The translations under genes were made by a program, and so were the position numbers. The notes beneath the pieces were generated by a model. That model was given only the letters and a program-made list of their open reading frames with translations. It did no database searches and was not told where the DNA came from. From the NCBI GenBank assembly GCA_963575745.1, contig CAUYUJ010020760.1:589231-653230 (forward strand): a DNA stretch of 64,000 bases. Reading direction: 5' to 3'. Below, piece by piece: positions 51,451 to 61,559 of the stretch (its first letter is position 1; every line of letters starts with the position of its first letter). This stretch comes from Prorocentrum cordatum. Its lineage: Eukaryota; Sar; Dinophyceae; Prorocentrales; Prorocentraceae.

Positions 51451-52389
51451 GCACCTCGTGGCCCTCGGCCCATCCCGCCACGGCGCGCGGGTCATGGGCG
51501 GGTGTTTTTTTTTGTTGCGTGTATCTCGGTGCCCAATTGAAGGGGTTGTAGGCGTGCCGGGGGCGTCTCGGGGGGGCCTTCGAATGCTTGCCGGGGGCCG
51601 CTCGCGCCCGCGCCGACGCATGGCGGGCGTCAAGACTGCCCGACGTGGCTTCAAAACGGCGCATGAATTGGGTGCGTCGCCGCTTCGGTGGCCATTTCTC
51701 GAGGGCGCGAGGCGGAATGCTAAGGGCATTCCACGATGCTTGGTGACTCGCGGCCACGACATGCGGGATCGGTTATCGGTCGAGCGAGCGCGAGGCGGGA
51801 TGCCAGGGGCACTGGGGGTCCATGGGGTCTGGCGGTTGCGGCGCGCAGGAGAACGCGAGTCGGGGCACTGGGCGCGCCCGAGGATCCTTGCGGCCTGGCG
51901 GCGGCGTGCGGGGCGGGCGAATGGGCCAGGAGCTACTTCTGAAAGTCTAACTACCCTGACCCGTCGAGCGTGGAACGGCTCGAGAAACGCTGGGTCCAGG
52001 ACGTGACCCTTTGCCCTTCGTGGCAACTCCAAATTCGTTTTCCTGTTCGATGTTTTTGTTGATGTATGTTGTTTTCCTGGGCCACCATCCTGGGCGCGCA
52101 GGCGCAGCGCGCGGCCTGCGTCGAGGTTAGATTGCGAGCGCGCTTTCCGCTGCGCGCATACGCGCGAGGGAATGCGACGCATCGCGCCCCCCACGCTTGC
52201 CGGCAGAAATGAAGCCACTGGCTTTCAGAGCCTCCGACGAGCCCGCCTCCAGGGGCCCTCCGGGTGCTCCTGGGCCCCCCCCATCGCCCCTTCCCCAGTT
52301 CGGCGCGTCTCCCGCTGCCCCCGCCGCTCTGGCGCAGTGCCCACTGCGCGCGGCGAGCGCAGAATCGGCGCGCCAATCGCCCGAGACCA

Positions 52390-52920
52390 GGGCCTTGAAA
52401 ATCCGCCCGGGCCTGCCGCAACGCAGCGGCGCCCCAGGGACGTCCGCGGGGCCTCTCGGACCACGCAGGAGGCTTTTCGCTGGGCCTTCCGCGGCGTCGC
52501 AGCGCCCCGACGCAGGTGGGCTGTCCGCCGGGCCTCCCGCGGCGCCTTGGCCCACCCTCGCCTGGCACCCCAACCCGGGGAGCTTTTCGCCGAACCTTCC
52601 GCAACATAGCAGCGTCGCAACGTAGGGGGGCGGCCCGCCAGGTCACCTGCAACGCGGCGGCACCCCAGCCAGACGCTCCTCCAACGCGGCGGCCCCCGGC
52701 CAGACGCTCCTCGCCGGGCCTTCCCTGCAGCGCGGCGGCCCCTCCAACGCGGGCGGGTTTTCGCCGGGCCATCCGAAACATGGTGGCCCCCCAATGTTGG
52801 GATCTTTTCGCCGGGCCTTCCGCGACGCGGCAGCGCCCCAACGCAGGGGTCCGTCTGCCGGCCCCCCCGCATGCAACACGGTGGCCCCCCGACGCGGGGG
52901 GCTGGCCGCCAACGTTGTTT
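52390..52920. repeat. Degenerate 'GCCGGGCCTTCCGCAACGCGG' type array, left flank
   Basis: Units near 40-57 bp contain CCGGGCCTTCCGC, then acgcggc and gccccaacgc. A related array lies on the far side of the octamer block at 55736-56115. Confidence 0.75.
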
Positions 52921-52923
52921 AGG

Positions 52924-55726
52924 ATGTAAGGTTTAGGGTCTCACGGTCTCGCGGTCTCGCGGCCGCGCGGCCCCGCGGTCTCGCGGTCTCACTGTCTTGG
53001 GGCATCGGGGTCTTATGGTCTTCGGGTCTCCGGGGCCTACATGCGGTCATAGGGTCGTTGGGCCCTATAGGTCATAGGCTCTTCGGGTCTTCGGATTTTC
53101 GGGCCTTAGGGCCCGAGGGCTTTAGGGTCTTAGGGCCTTGGGGCATTTATATCTTAGGGTCCTAGGGTCTTCGGGCCCTAGGGCTCCAGGGCCCCAGGGT
53201 CACGGGGCCCCGCGGTCTCGGGGTCTTCGGGCTTCAGCGCTCGGAGGTCTCAGGGTCTCAGGGGCCCAGGGCCCCCCGGGGCCGCGGGGCCTCAGGGTCC
53301 TAGGGCCCTAGGGCACTGAAGGCCTCAGGGTCTTTAGGGTCCTAGGGTCTTAGGGCTTTCGGATCTTCATGTCCCAGGGTCTTAGGGATCGAGGGTCTGA
53401 GGGCCTTGAGATCTTCGGATATGGGGGTTTTTGGCTTTTCGGGTCTTCGTGTAATCGGGCCTTGAAGTCTTTGAGTCTTTGCGCCTCAGCGTCTTACGGT
53501 CGTAGGGTCTCGGAGATATATGGTATTCGGGTGTTCGGGTATTGGGTCTTGGGTCTTTGGGCCCCAGGGCCTTCGGGTCGTCGAGTCTGCGGGGCTTGGG
53601 GTCTCAGGGTCTCAGGGTCCGAGGGCATTCGGGTCTCTGGGCCTGCGAGTCTGCGGGTCTTCGGGTCTTTGGATCTTCGGTTCGCAGGGTCGTAGGGCCG
53701 CAGGGTCCAAGGGTCGCAGGGTCTGACGGCCCTGGGTTCTTCGGGTCTGAGGGTCGCAGGTTTTTAGGGTCTCAGAGTCCCAGGATCTGAGGCTCATCTG
53801 GAATTCGGGTCATAAGGTCTCATGGTCGGAGGGTATTCGGGTCTTTGGTCTTCGGGCCTAAGGGTCTGAGGGTCTCAGGGTCGTTGGGTCTTCGGGCCTC
53901 GGATCGCAGGGCCGCGCGGTCGCGGGGTCGGGATCGTGAGGTCGTGGGATCTCAGTGTCCGAGGGTCTCGGGGTCCGAGGGTCTCAAGGTCTGGGGGTCT
54001 TGGGGCCATAGGGTCTTTGGGTCTGAGGGTCTGAGAGTCTGAGGGTCTCGGGGTCTTCGTGTGTTCGGCTCTTCGTGTCTTCGGGTCGTCGGGTCCTAGG
54101 GTCTTCGGGCCTTCGGGTCATCGGGTCATTGGGACTTGGGGCCTTCGGGTCTCGGGGGGCTAGGGTCTTCGGGCCCCGGGCCACGGGGTCCCGGGGGTCT
54201 GTCCTAGGGCCCCGGGGTCTGAGGGCCTTAGGGTCTGAGGGTCTCAATGCATTTGAGTCTTCGGGCCTTCGGGTCTTAGGGCCCTGGGTCTCAGGACCTG
54301 TGGGTCTCAGGGTTCTAGGGTCTCGGGATCTCGGGGTCTCATTAGGGCCCCTGGGCCTCAGGGTCTGAGGGGCTCAGGGCCGCGGGCCCTCCGGGTTTCG
54401 TTTTCGGGCCTTCGGGCCTCGGGGTCTCGCGGTCTCAGGGTATTCGGGCCTTCGGGCCTTCAGTTCTTAGGGCCGCCGGGTCTTCAGGTCTCTGCTGGTT
54501 GCCATTGGTCTTCGCGGGCCCTGTCTCTCGGGTCTCTGGACCTAAGGATCTAAGGGACTTCGGGTCCCAGGGTCTTCGGTTCTAAGGGTGTTTGGGCCTT
54601 CGGGTCTTCGGACCCTGGGGCCTCGGGGCCTCGGGGTCTCAGGGTGCCAGGGCCTGGGCGCTTCAGGGCCTTAGGGCCCCAGGGCCCCAGCGTCTTGGGG
54701 TCGCGGGTTCCGGGGGCCTTCGGGTCTTAGGGCCCTGGGGCCTCAGGGTCTTAATTGCTTAGGGTCTAAGGGCGGGGCCGCGGGGTCTTCTGGCGGCGGG
54801 TATTCGGGTCTTCGGGTCTCTGGGCCCTCGGGTCTGAGGGTCTTCGGGTCTTCGGGCATTCGGGTTTTCTTCAGGTCTTATTCCGGACTTCGGGACTTTG
54901 GGTCTTCGGGTCTTAGGGTCTTATGATTCGAGGGTCTTAGGGTCTTCGAATCTTCGGGTCTTAGGGTCGTCGGGTCTTCGGGTCCTCGGATCGCAGGGTC
55001 TTCGGGTCTTCTGGTCTTCGGGTCTTCGGGTCTTCGGGCCTCCGGGGCTGCCGGGTCTTCGGGGCTGCGGGGCTCTGGGGCTCCGGGGCCTCGGGGCGCT
55101 GGGCCTTCGGGGCCGCGGGCTTGCGGGGCCCCACGGCTTCGGGACTTCGGGTCTGAAGGTCTGAGGGTCCGATGTTCTTCGGGTCTTCGGGTCTTCAGGT
55201 CTTCGGGTCTTCGGGCCCTCGTGTCGTCGGGTCGTCGGGTGGTCGGGTCTTTTGATCTTTGGGTATTCAGATATTTGTGTCGGGTCTTTGGGTTTTCGGG
55301 TCTTGGGGTCTTCGGGTCTTCGGGTCTTGGGGTCCTCGGGTCTTTGGGTCTTCGGATCTTCGGGTCTTCAGGCCCCTGGGTCTTCGGGTCTTCGGGTCAT
55401 AGGGCCTGCGGTGCGGGTCCGAGGGTCTGAGGATCTGAGGGTCTTAGGAGTTTAGGAAATTGGGGTGTCAGGGTCTCAGGGCATTCGTTTTTTTTTTTGT
55501 GGGGGTCTTCGGGTCTCAGGTTATCTCGGTCATTCGGCTTCATAGCCTGAGGGTCTTCGGGTCATCGGGTCTTCGGGTCTTAGGGTCCTAGGGCCTTAGG
55601 GTCCTAGGGTCCTAGGGTCTTAGGGTATTCGGGTCTTCGGGTCTTCGGGTCTGCGGGTCTGCGGGTCTTAGGGTCCTAGGGTCTTAGGGTCTTAGGGTCT
55701 CAGGGTCTTAGTGTGTCACGGTTTAC
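52924..55726 (+). repeat. 2.8-kb degenerate octamer array, consensus TCTNNGGG
   Basis: The dominant unit is 8 bp: TCTTCGGG, TCTTAGGG, TCTCAGGG or TCTGAGGG, with the two middle bases most variable. GGG runs every 8 bp make nearly the whole plus strand match the G3-N5-G3 pattern of G-quadruplexes. The telomere-like TTAGGG appears inside many units, but the period is 8, not 6 or 7. Gly/Ser/Leu-rich frames in it are repeat translations. Confidence 0.95.
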
Positions 55727-55735
55727 CCTTAGGGC

Positions 55736-56115
55736 CTTCCGCACCACGCCGCTGCTCTTTGTCAAAACATCCGGACCTTCCGCAACGCGCAGCCTGGCCT
55801 TCCCAAACCGTCTGGACCTTCAGCAACACGGGAACGGTCCTTCCGCAACCAACTGGGCCTTCCGCAATACGGGATCGGGCCTTCCCAAACCGTCCGGGCA
55901 TTCCGCAACACGCGGCCGGGCATTCCCAAGCCGTCCAGGCCGACGTCAACACGGGACCGTGTCTCTGCAAGCCGTCCGGGCCTTCGCAGCACGCGGCCGG
56001 GCCTTCCCAAGCCGTCCGGGCCTTCCGCAACACGGGAACGGGCCTTCCCAAACCGTCCGGGCCGTCCGCAACACGGGACCGGGCTTTCCCAAACCGTCAA
56101 GGCCGTCCGCAACAT
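55736..56115. repeat. About 40-bp tandem array, right flank of the octamer block
   Basis: Units read CCGTCCGGGCCTTCCGCAAC then acgggaacgggccttcccaa, about nine copies with variants. It resembles the left-flank array at 52390-52920. Confidence 0.85.
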
Positions 56116-56364
56116 GAGTTTTTTGATGTTTTTAAAGGCCCGCTTGGATTTTTAGATACCTAGCCGTTAACGGCCCCGTTGAAGGGGATGCGGGTCTATC
56201 TCGCGCGGGCCGGCGGGACGGTTGTTTTCTTTCTTTCCTGTGCTGCGATTTCGGCTGTCTTTTCGACCAGCGTCACTCCTACTGCTTCCGGTGCCGTTCC
56301 CTTTGCTGTTCTTGGTGCTCTTCGCGGCCTATTGGACTCGCCCCCGCTGGCGGCGGCGGCGGCG

Positions 56365-56487
<123 letters not shown>

Positions 56488-56925
56488 ATGGCCTTCAGCT
56501 CCGCCGCCTCGTTGCCGGGGTCGTCTGCCAGCTCGCCCCCCCCCCCACCCCACACGGGCCCTGGAGGCCGACGCCTCCGATAGCGTCGGCTGCGTCTGCA
56601 GCCCTGAAGGCCTCGGCGCGCAGCGCAGGGGGGGAGGATTGAGAGACAGAGCGAGGAGAGGGCGGGGGGCCAAAGGAGGCAGGGAAGGAGACCAGAGGGG
56701 CAGGGCGAGGGGCGGGGGAGGCGGAAGAGGAGGATTCGAGTGAGATTCCAGTGGCAGTGAGATTCCAGTGGCTTGATCCCCCCATCCGTGAGAGTGGCCG
56801 AAGGGGACGACGAAAGGAGCAACACACCCCCCAGGCCGGTCCTGGGCGACAAGGGATGCCTCACGAGCTGTAGCCCTGAAGGGCTTACCAGAGCAGTAGC
56901 TGCTAACGTTTGGCTCCAGCTACTT

Positions 56926-57088
56926 TTAAGTCGGGCCTGTCCCTCCCTCCACAGGAGGAATATTCAAAAATAGTGAAAACATAATGTTGGGATGATGTTT
57001 CTAATAGTTGTTTCTACTTTTCGATAGTTGTGGGATATTTGTTCTTTTTCGTTCAAAATCCTCCTGTAGGGGGACAGGCCCGAACTAA
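56926..57088. mobile_element. MITE-like element (copy 2)
   Basis: 163 bp, AT-rich, with ends TTAAGTCGGGCCTGTCCC and, on the other strand, TTAGTTCGGGCCTGTCCC, followed inward by CTACAGGAGGA-type sequence on both sides. The flanking octamers AGCTACTT (56918-56925) and AGCTATCT (57089-57096) match at six of eight positions, as expected for an older 8-bp target duplication. The interior shares pieces with copy 1 at 6603-6755 (ttttcga, tttttc, gtgtaggg-type ends). Confidence 0.8.
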
Positions 57089-57109
57089 AGCTATCTCCCC
57101 CTCATTTCG

Positions 57110-58345
57110 CGTCCGAGCGCACCATAGAGTTGTAGTTCAAGATGTGGCACCCCTGCTTTGCTCGAGCTGGTCCCTGCACTGTAGCCGAGGATCGCTCTCC
57201 GCCCTCCTCGCGCTTCCCGACTTCAGCGCTTTCGCTGACATCGGGCTCTAGGTGCGCCTTGCGCCTCTCGCTGAGCACGGCAGGTCGCTGGGCCCCCAGC
57301 GCTGTAGCTGATGACGTCTGGCTGCGGCTTTGCCTTCGCTATCTCGCTGAGCAGCGATAGAGACTGCGTCACGTTTTCCCCTTCTCGCCCACGCCGTTCC
57401 TAGTACTGGTTTTGAGCTGTCGGGCTCTAGCTTCGCCTTGCGCCCTTCACGCACGTCCTGGTTCCAGCGCTGAGATCGGGCTCTAGCCTCGCCGTCCCCC
57501 ATGTAGCTGATGACCTCGGGCTCTCATTTCACCTCATACCTATGAAGTGCGACAGAGCCTGCTGCCAACCCCAGCTGCCACTGCCTGCCTTCTCGCACTG
57601 CCAGCACAATCTGCCACTGCCATTCTTCTCGCACGAGCTAACCTCGGCAGCGTTGTAGCTGATGTTGTATGCTTCTCGCGCGCCTCGATCCCAACGCTGT
57701 AGCTGATGACACTGGGCTCTATGATCGCATTCCATCTCGCTGAGTAGCGACAGAGCTTACTGCCATTGCTCGGCCTCCTCACACGCACGGACTGGCCCTG
57801 TAGCTGTTGACGTTGGCCCGCGCGGTCTCGCCTTTCTCACGCTGCGCCCTTTTTCGCAAGCCCTGATCCCAATGCTGTGGCTGGTGACATCGGGCTCTTC
57901 TATCGTCGCCTTCCATCTAGCTGAGAAGCGATCGAGTTTGCTGCCACTGCTTGGCCTTCTCACATGCCCGAACTGGCCCCAGTCCTGCAGTTGATGACTT
58001 TGGTCTCCGCGGTCTCGTCATCCTCACACGGTCGGCTCCCAGGCTGTAGTTGATGATGTCGCCCAGCCCACGAGTCGCTTCTCGCATTGCCAACGCCTGC
58101 TGCCACTGCCTGCCTTTCTCGCCTTGACAGCGCTTGATGCCACTGCCTGTGGTTGCGCACGAGCTGACTCCATCGGTGTGGCTGACAATGTTTGGCTCCT
58201 GCACCTGCGCTCCCGCGATGACTGCCGCCGCTCGTCCTTTCTCGCACTGGCAATGGCGGCTGCCACCGTTTTCTTTCTCGCACGATCTTTTGTCCAGCGC
58301 TGTAGCTGGCAATGCTGCCCTTCTTGAGGTTTGAGTTCTGCACTG
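57110..58345 (-). pseudogene. Decayed pentatricopeptide-repeat (PPR) array
   Basis: On the minus strand, fragments of the dinoflagellate PPR unit recur in shifting frames: CEKGRQWQQALAM, CEKAKQWQQTRSLLS, ACEEAEQWQ, EPDVTSHSIGIRACEKG, ISYNAAEVSSCEKN and SGSWGWQQALSHFIGM. Units are about 35 codons (roughly 105 bp), so the region once held about ten to twelve repeats. PPR proteins bind organelle RNA, and dinoflagellates have very many. Frames change every one or two units and stops are common, so this is a pseudogene, or exons read without their introns. At DNA level the repeats show as 'gctgtagctgatgac' and 'cactgcc..gccttctcgca' on the plus strand. No intact start or transit peptide is visible. 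Confidence 0.85.
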
Positions 58346-58579
58346 CTACGGCGGCCCAGCGTCGTCGGTAGCCGCTGCTCGCCCGGGGGCGGAGGAGGGC
58401 GAGGAAGAAGAGAGCGAGGAGGGGACGGGGGAGGGCACGGAGGGGGGGGGCGGTGACGCGGAGCAGAACGAGCAGGGGGATGACCAGGATCCGGAGGTCT
58501 CTGGAGATCGTCGGAGGCCCTTGGAGACCCCAAGAATGCCGGCAGCATCCGATAACTTGGACCCTCTATGAGCCTCTAT

Positions 58580-58765
58580 CTGACGACTCCGACGGGGACG
58601 AAGGCGACGACGAGAACGATGACGATGACGATGACGACGGGAACGATGACGACGACGAAGACGACGACGATGACGACGATGACGACTACGAAGACGACGA
58701 CAACGACGACGGCGCTGGCGATGGAGGCGGCGGCGACGACGACGACGTTTCGGACGTTTCGGACG
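58580..58765. repeat. GAC/GAT triplet tract (acidic frame)
   Basis: GACGAC/GATGAC triplets. One plus frame (58453-58836) reads an Asp/Glu run ending VSDVSDVAARVRGSPAFSLP, which could be a short acidic exon but has no other support. Confidence 0.8.
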
Positions 58766-58889
58766 TTGCCGCGCGGGTGCGCGGCAGCCCAGCGTTTAGC
58801 CTGCCCGCGCAGGCTTCTGACCCCTCCGCATGCTGAGATTGAGCTCGGGCCGGAGGCAACGCATGACGCGGAGGCGCTGCGCAGGCTAA

Positions 58890-59955
58890 CCCCGAACCTC
58901 CCGCCTTCTCGCCTCCTCAGGAGCGCCACTCTTGCCGTCCTCCTTGCACCGCAAGCCCATCGTGCCGCCCTTGTTGCAGCCGTCGTGCGCCCTCGACCGT
59001 ACCAAGCGCAGGAAGGCCATCGCCACAGCCGGGTAGTCGACCTCCCCTTCCGCCCGCGGCTTGAAATCCGAGATCACCACGCCCTGGACCTCGGGGGTGC
59101 ACGACTCCAGCACTCCGCGTGCCCTCGCGTCCCTGGCCATGAAGGCCTCGAGCCCGTAGCACGACCGCCTGCTGTCCAGCTCCGCCTTTTGCACTGCCTT
59201 CTTCTTCTTTGTCTCCTCCTCCTCCTCCTCCTCCTTGCCCTTCTGCCCGCAGGGTCCATGGAGAGCCACCCTCGCCAGCAGGTCCTCCAGGTCTTGACCC
59301 AACTCGGTGCCCTTCTCCCTCGCCAGCTCCACCACGGCGCGGGCGGCCTCGCGCAGGCCGCCGCCGGAATCGTCCGCACAGCTCCCCGCGTCGATGCCCA
59401 GGTGCTGCGCCCGGCCGTCGCACATCGCCGGCAGCGTCCCCTTCGAGCGCGCCCACCTCGGGCGCCCTGCGCCCCCGTTGCTCCTCGCTCCCCTCGGCCC
59501 ACGTCCACGCCCTCGGACTTGCCCGTGCTCCCCTCGACGATGTCGCCCGCCAGCCGCCGCGAGGCCAGCGCCACCTCGCTGCGTGCGGAGGCGGCCGCAC
59601 CGTCGAGGTGCGCGTCCTCGCTCACTCACGCCTTCACGCTGGTCGCGTCCTTCGCCTTCTGGCCTCCCTTCTTGGCCACGCTCGACGTCGCGTCGACCAG
59701 GGCCACCTCCCCGATCTCCATCTGGGCCCTCTTGGTGCCGTCCGCGTCGGTCAGCAGCGTCGCTCGCGAAGCTGGCCACCTCCTGCTTGCCCTTCAGGCC
59801 CTTGCCAGCCCCCGTCGACCTCGCCAGGCGTGCCGCCCTCGCTGCCCTGCCAGCCGCTGACGTCGCCCCGCAGCCCGTCCGATTCCTCGTCCTCGGCAGT
59901 TGGCCTTCTTGGCCCCGCCGCCTGCGCCATATCCTGCTCCTTCACGCCCTCTCTC
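58890..59955 (-). pseudogene. Frameshifted coding remnant, unknown family
   Basis: Natural-looking segments appear in successive minus frames. First TLLTDADGTKRAQMEIGEVA then LVDATSSVAKKGGQKAKDAT; then SEDAHLDGAAASARSEVALA and SRRLAGDIVEGSTGKSEGVD; then GTLPAMCDGRAQHLGIDAGS, LREAARAVVELAREKGTELG, QDLEDLLARVALHGPC, a Glu/Lys tract, and LDSRRSCYGLEAFMARDARA with VLESCTPEVQGVVISDFKPR. At least two frame changes separate them. The order and composition suggest one ancestral protein of 300 or more residues, possibly a transposon ORF1, with no family I can name. Introns or sequence errors could also explain the shifts. Confidence 0.5.
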
Positions 59956-60109
59956 TCTCGGCCTCTCCTTCCTTGAGGTCCGTTCTTCCTCTTCCTCCTC
60001 CCCCCTCCCCGCCGAATTGCGGCATCTGGGTGATCTCCTCGCCTTCCACCTCCTCCCTCTCTACTACCCCCGCCAACCCTCCGGCCTCCCCAGCCAGCCT
60101 CACCCCCCC

Positions 60110-60247
60110 CTCCTCATCGAGCCTCCTCCTCCTCCTCCTCCTCCGCCTCCTCTTCCTCCTCCTAGCTACTCCTTGGTCCTCCTCCTCCTCCTCCTCCTCC
60201 TAGCTACTCCCTCTCCTCCTCCTCCTCCTCCTCCTCCTCCTCCTCCT
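60110..60247. repeat. CTC polypyrimidine tract
   Basis: CTC/TCC triplets with two 'ctagctactc' interruptions, immediately upstream of the LINE tail fragment. Confidence 0.9.
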
Positions 60248-60607
60248 GGGTGTCTCCTCGGCTGTGGTGGAGCCCTCGACTCACTCTCCCACTACATCGT
60301 CTGCCCCAGATTTGACGAGCTCCTGGTCCGGGTCTCAGGACGTCCTGTTCCCGCGGACATGCTTGCCCGGCTAGCCCTCGTTGGCCAATGCACGGACGCG
60401 GCTCGTCTTCTGGTGATGCGTTTCCACCTTCATCGGCACTTGCATCAGGTCCGGAAGCGCGGGCCTGACGGGGCGGTTTCCGACCGGCAGGGTTTCGAGT
60501 GTGCCCGAGCCGCTCGGGCGGCTACAGACCTCCCGCGCGGCCGGCGAGCCGCCCCAGCCGTCGCCCGCGCCCGTCAACGCGCGGCAGCGGCTCGCCCAGG
60601 GCGTTAA
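60248..60607 (+). pseudogene. 3' tail fragment of a non-LTR reverse transcriptase
   Basis: The plus frame after the CTC tract reads GCLLGCGGALDSLSHYIVCP and continues with FDELLVRVSGRPVPADMLAR and VGQCTDAARLLVMRFHLHRH. The Cys/His arrangement with DSLSHY and CP is the knuckle found behind the RT domain in dinoflagellate-type LINEs (compare CRYCDEEEETQEHTVRDC in the large element). No RT or endonuclease remains upstream, so this is a 5'-truncated copy joined to a microsatellite. It lies opposite in strand to the fragment at 61.56-64 kb. Confidence 0.6.
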
Positions 60608-60939
60608 GGAGCAATCGACCTCATTGTGACGCTGGCCCCCCTCCTCCTCCTCCTCCTCCTCCTCCCCCCTCGCCTCCTACTGCGGCATCATCGCCCACTG
60701 GTGGATGAAGGCCCCTAGAATAGGAATAGGCAGTCTGGGGGGCCCAGCATGCCGGGCCTCCACCCACGCCATTCCGCCGGGGGAGGTTCACGCGCAGCGC
60801 CTCTCGCCCGCAGCCCCACTCCCTATCACGGCCTCTCAGCCATCGCGCCGATGAGGCGCGATGGTCCCAGCCCGAGGGGATCCTGCGGCAGCCTGTCTGC
60901 CCCCAGGCGCTCGGGGCGAAACTTGACCAACATGGCTGC

Positions 60940-60945
60940 AGACGA

Positions 60946-61023
<78 letters not shown>

Positions 61024-61045
61024 CGGCGACGGCGGCGGTGGCCGC
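60940..61045. repeat. GGCGAC hexanucleotide tract
   Basis: GACGGC/GGCGAC repeats encoding Asp-Gly runs in one frame. A GGA tract follows at 61157-61215. Confidence 0.9.
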
Positions 61046-61559
61046 GGCGGAGGCCTCGGCACCGTCGCGCTGCTGCCCCCGCGCAGCCGCACGGTGGTCA
61101 TGACGCAGGCGTTCCAGGCGCGCGCGTGCTTTTGGGGCCCCGTGCCCAAGGGGAGGTGGAGGAGGAGGAGGAGGAGGAGGAGGAGGAGGAGGAGGAGGAA
61201 AGGCAGGAGGAGGAGGAAGAGTATGGTGAGTATGGTGAGTTAGTGCACGCACGTGCCGCTACATCGGTGGGGGAGGGGCGGGGGAGGGCGGGGGCGCGCC
61301 TGGTGAGGTCGACGGAGTCCGCCGACGCGGGGCGGCGGCGGGGCGGCGGCGGGCGGGGGCGCTCTCCCTCCTCGCCCTCGCACTCACCCTGCCGACCGCT
61401 CCAGCCTCCGCGACCGAGGGCGCCGCCCCCGACCCCTTTACCCCAAGCCACATCCTCGACTCCTCCGTTCCTCCCCACGCCCACAGGCGGGGCACAGGGG
61501 GCACACTCAAACTCGGGGCGACAAACGGATTCACACGAATCGCCCACGGGTGGGGGTTC

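Noticed and set aside
52924-55726. True telomere
   Set aside because: The period is 8 bp, the middle bases are variable, and unique and repeat DNA continue on both sides.
56866-56885. agccctgaagggct palindrome resembling the hairpin core
   Set aside because: It has no unpaired G and no matching outer stem, so it is not counted with the sixteen.
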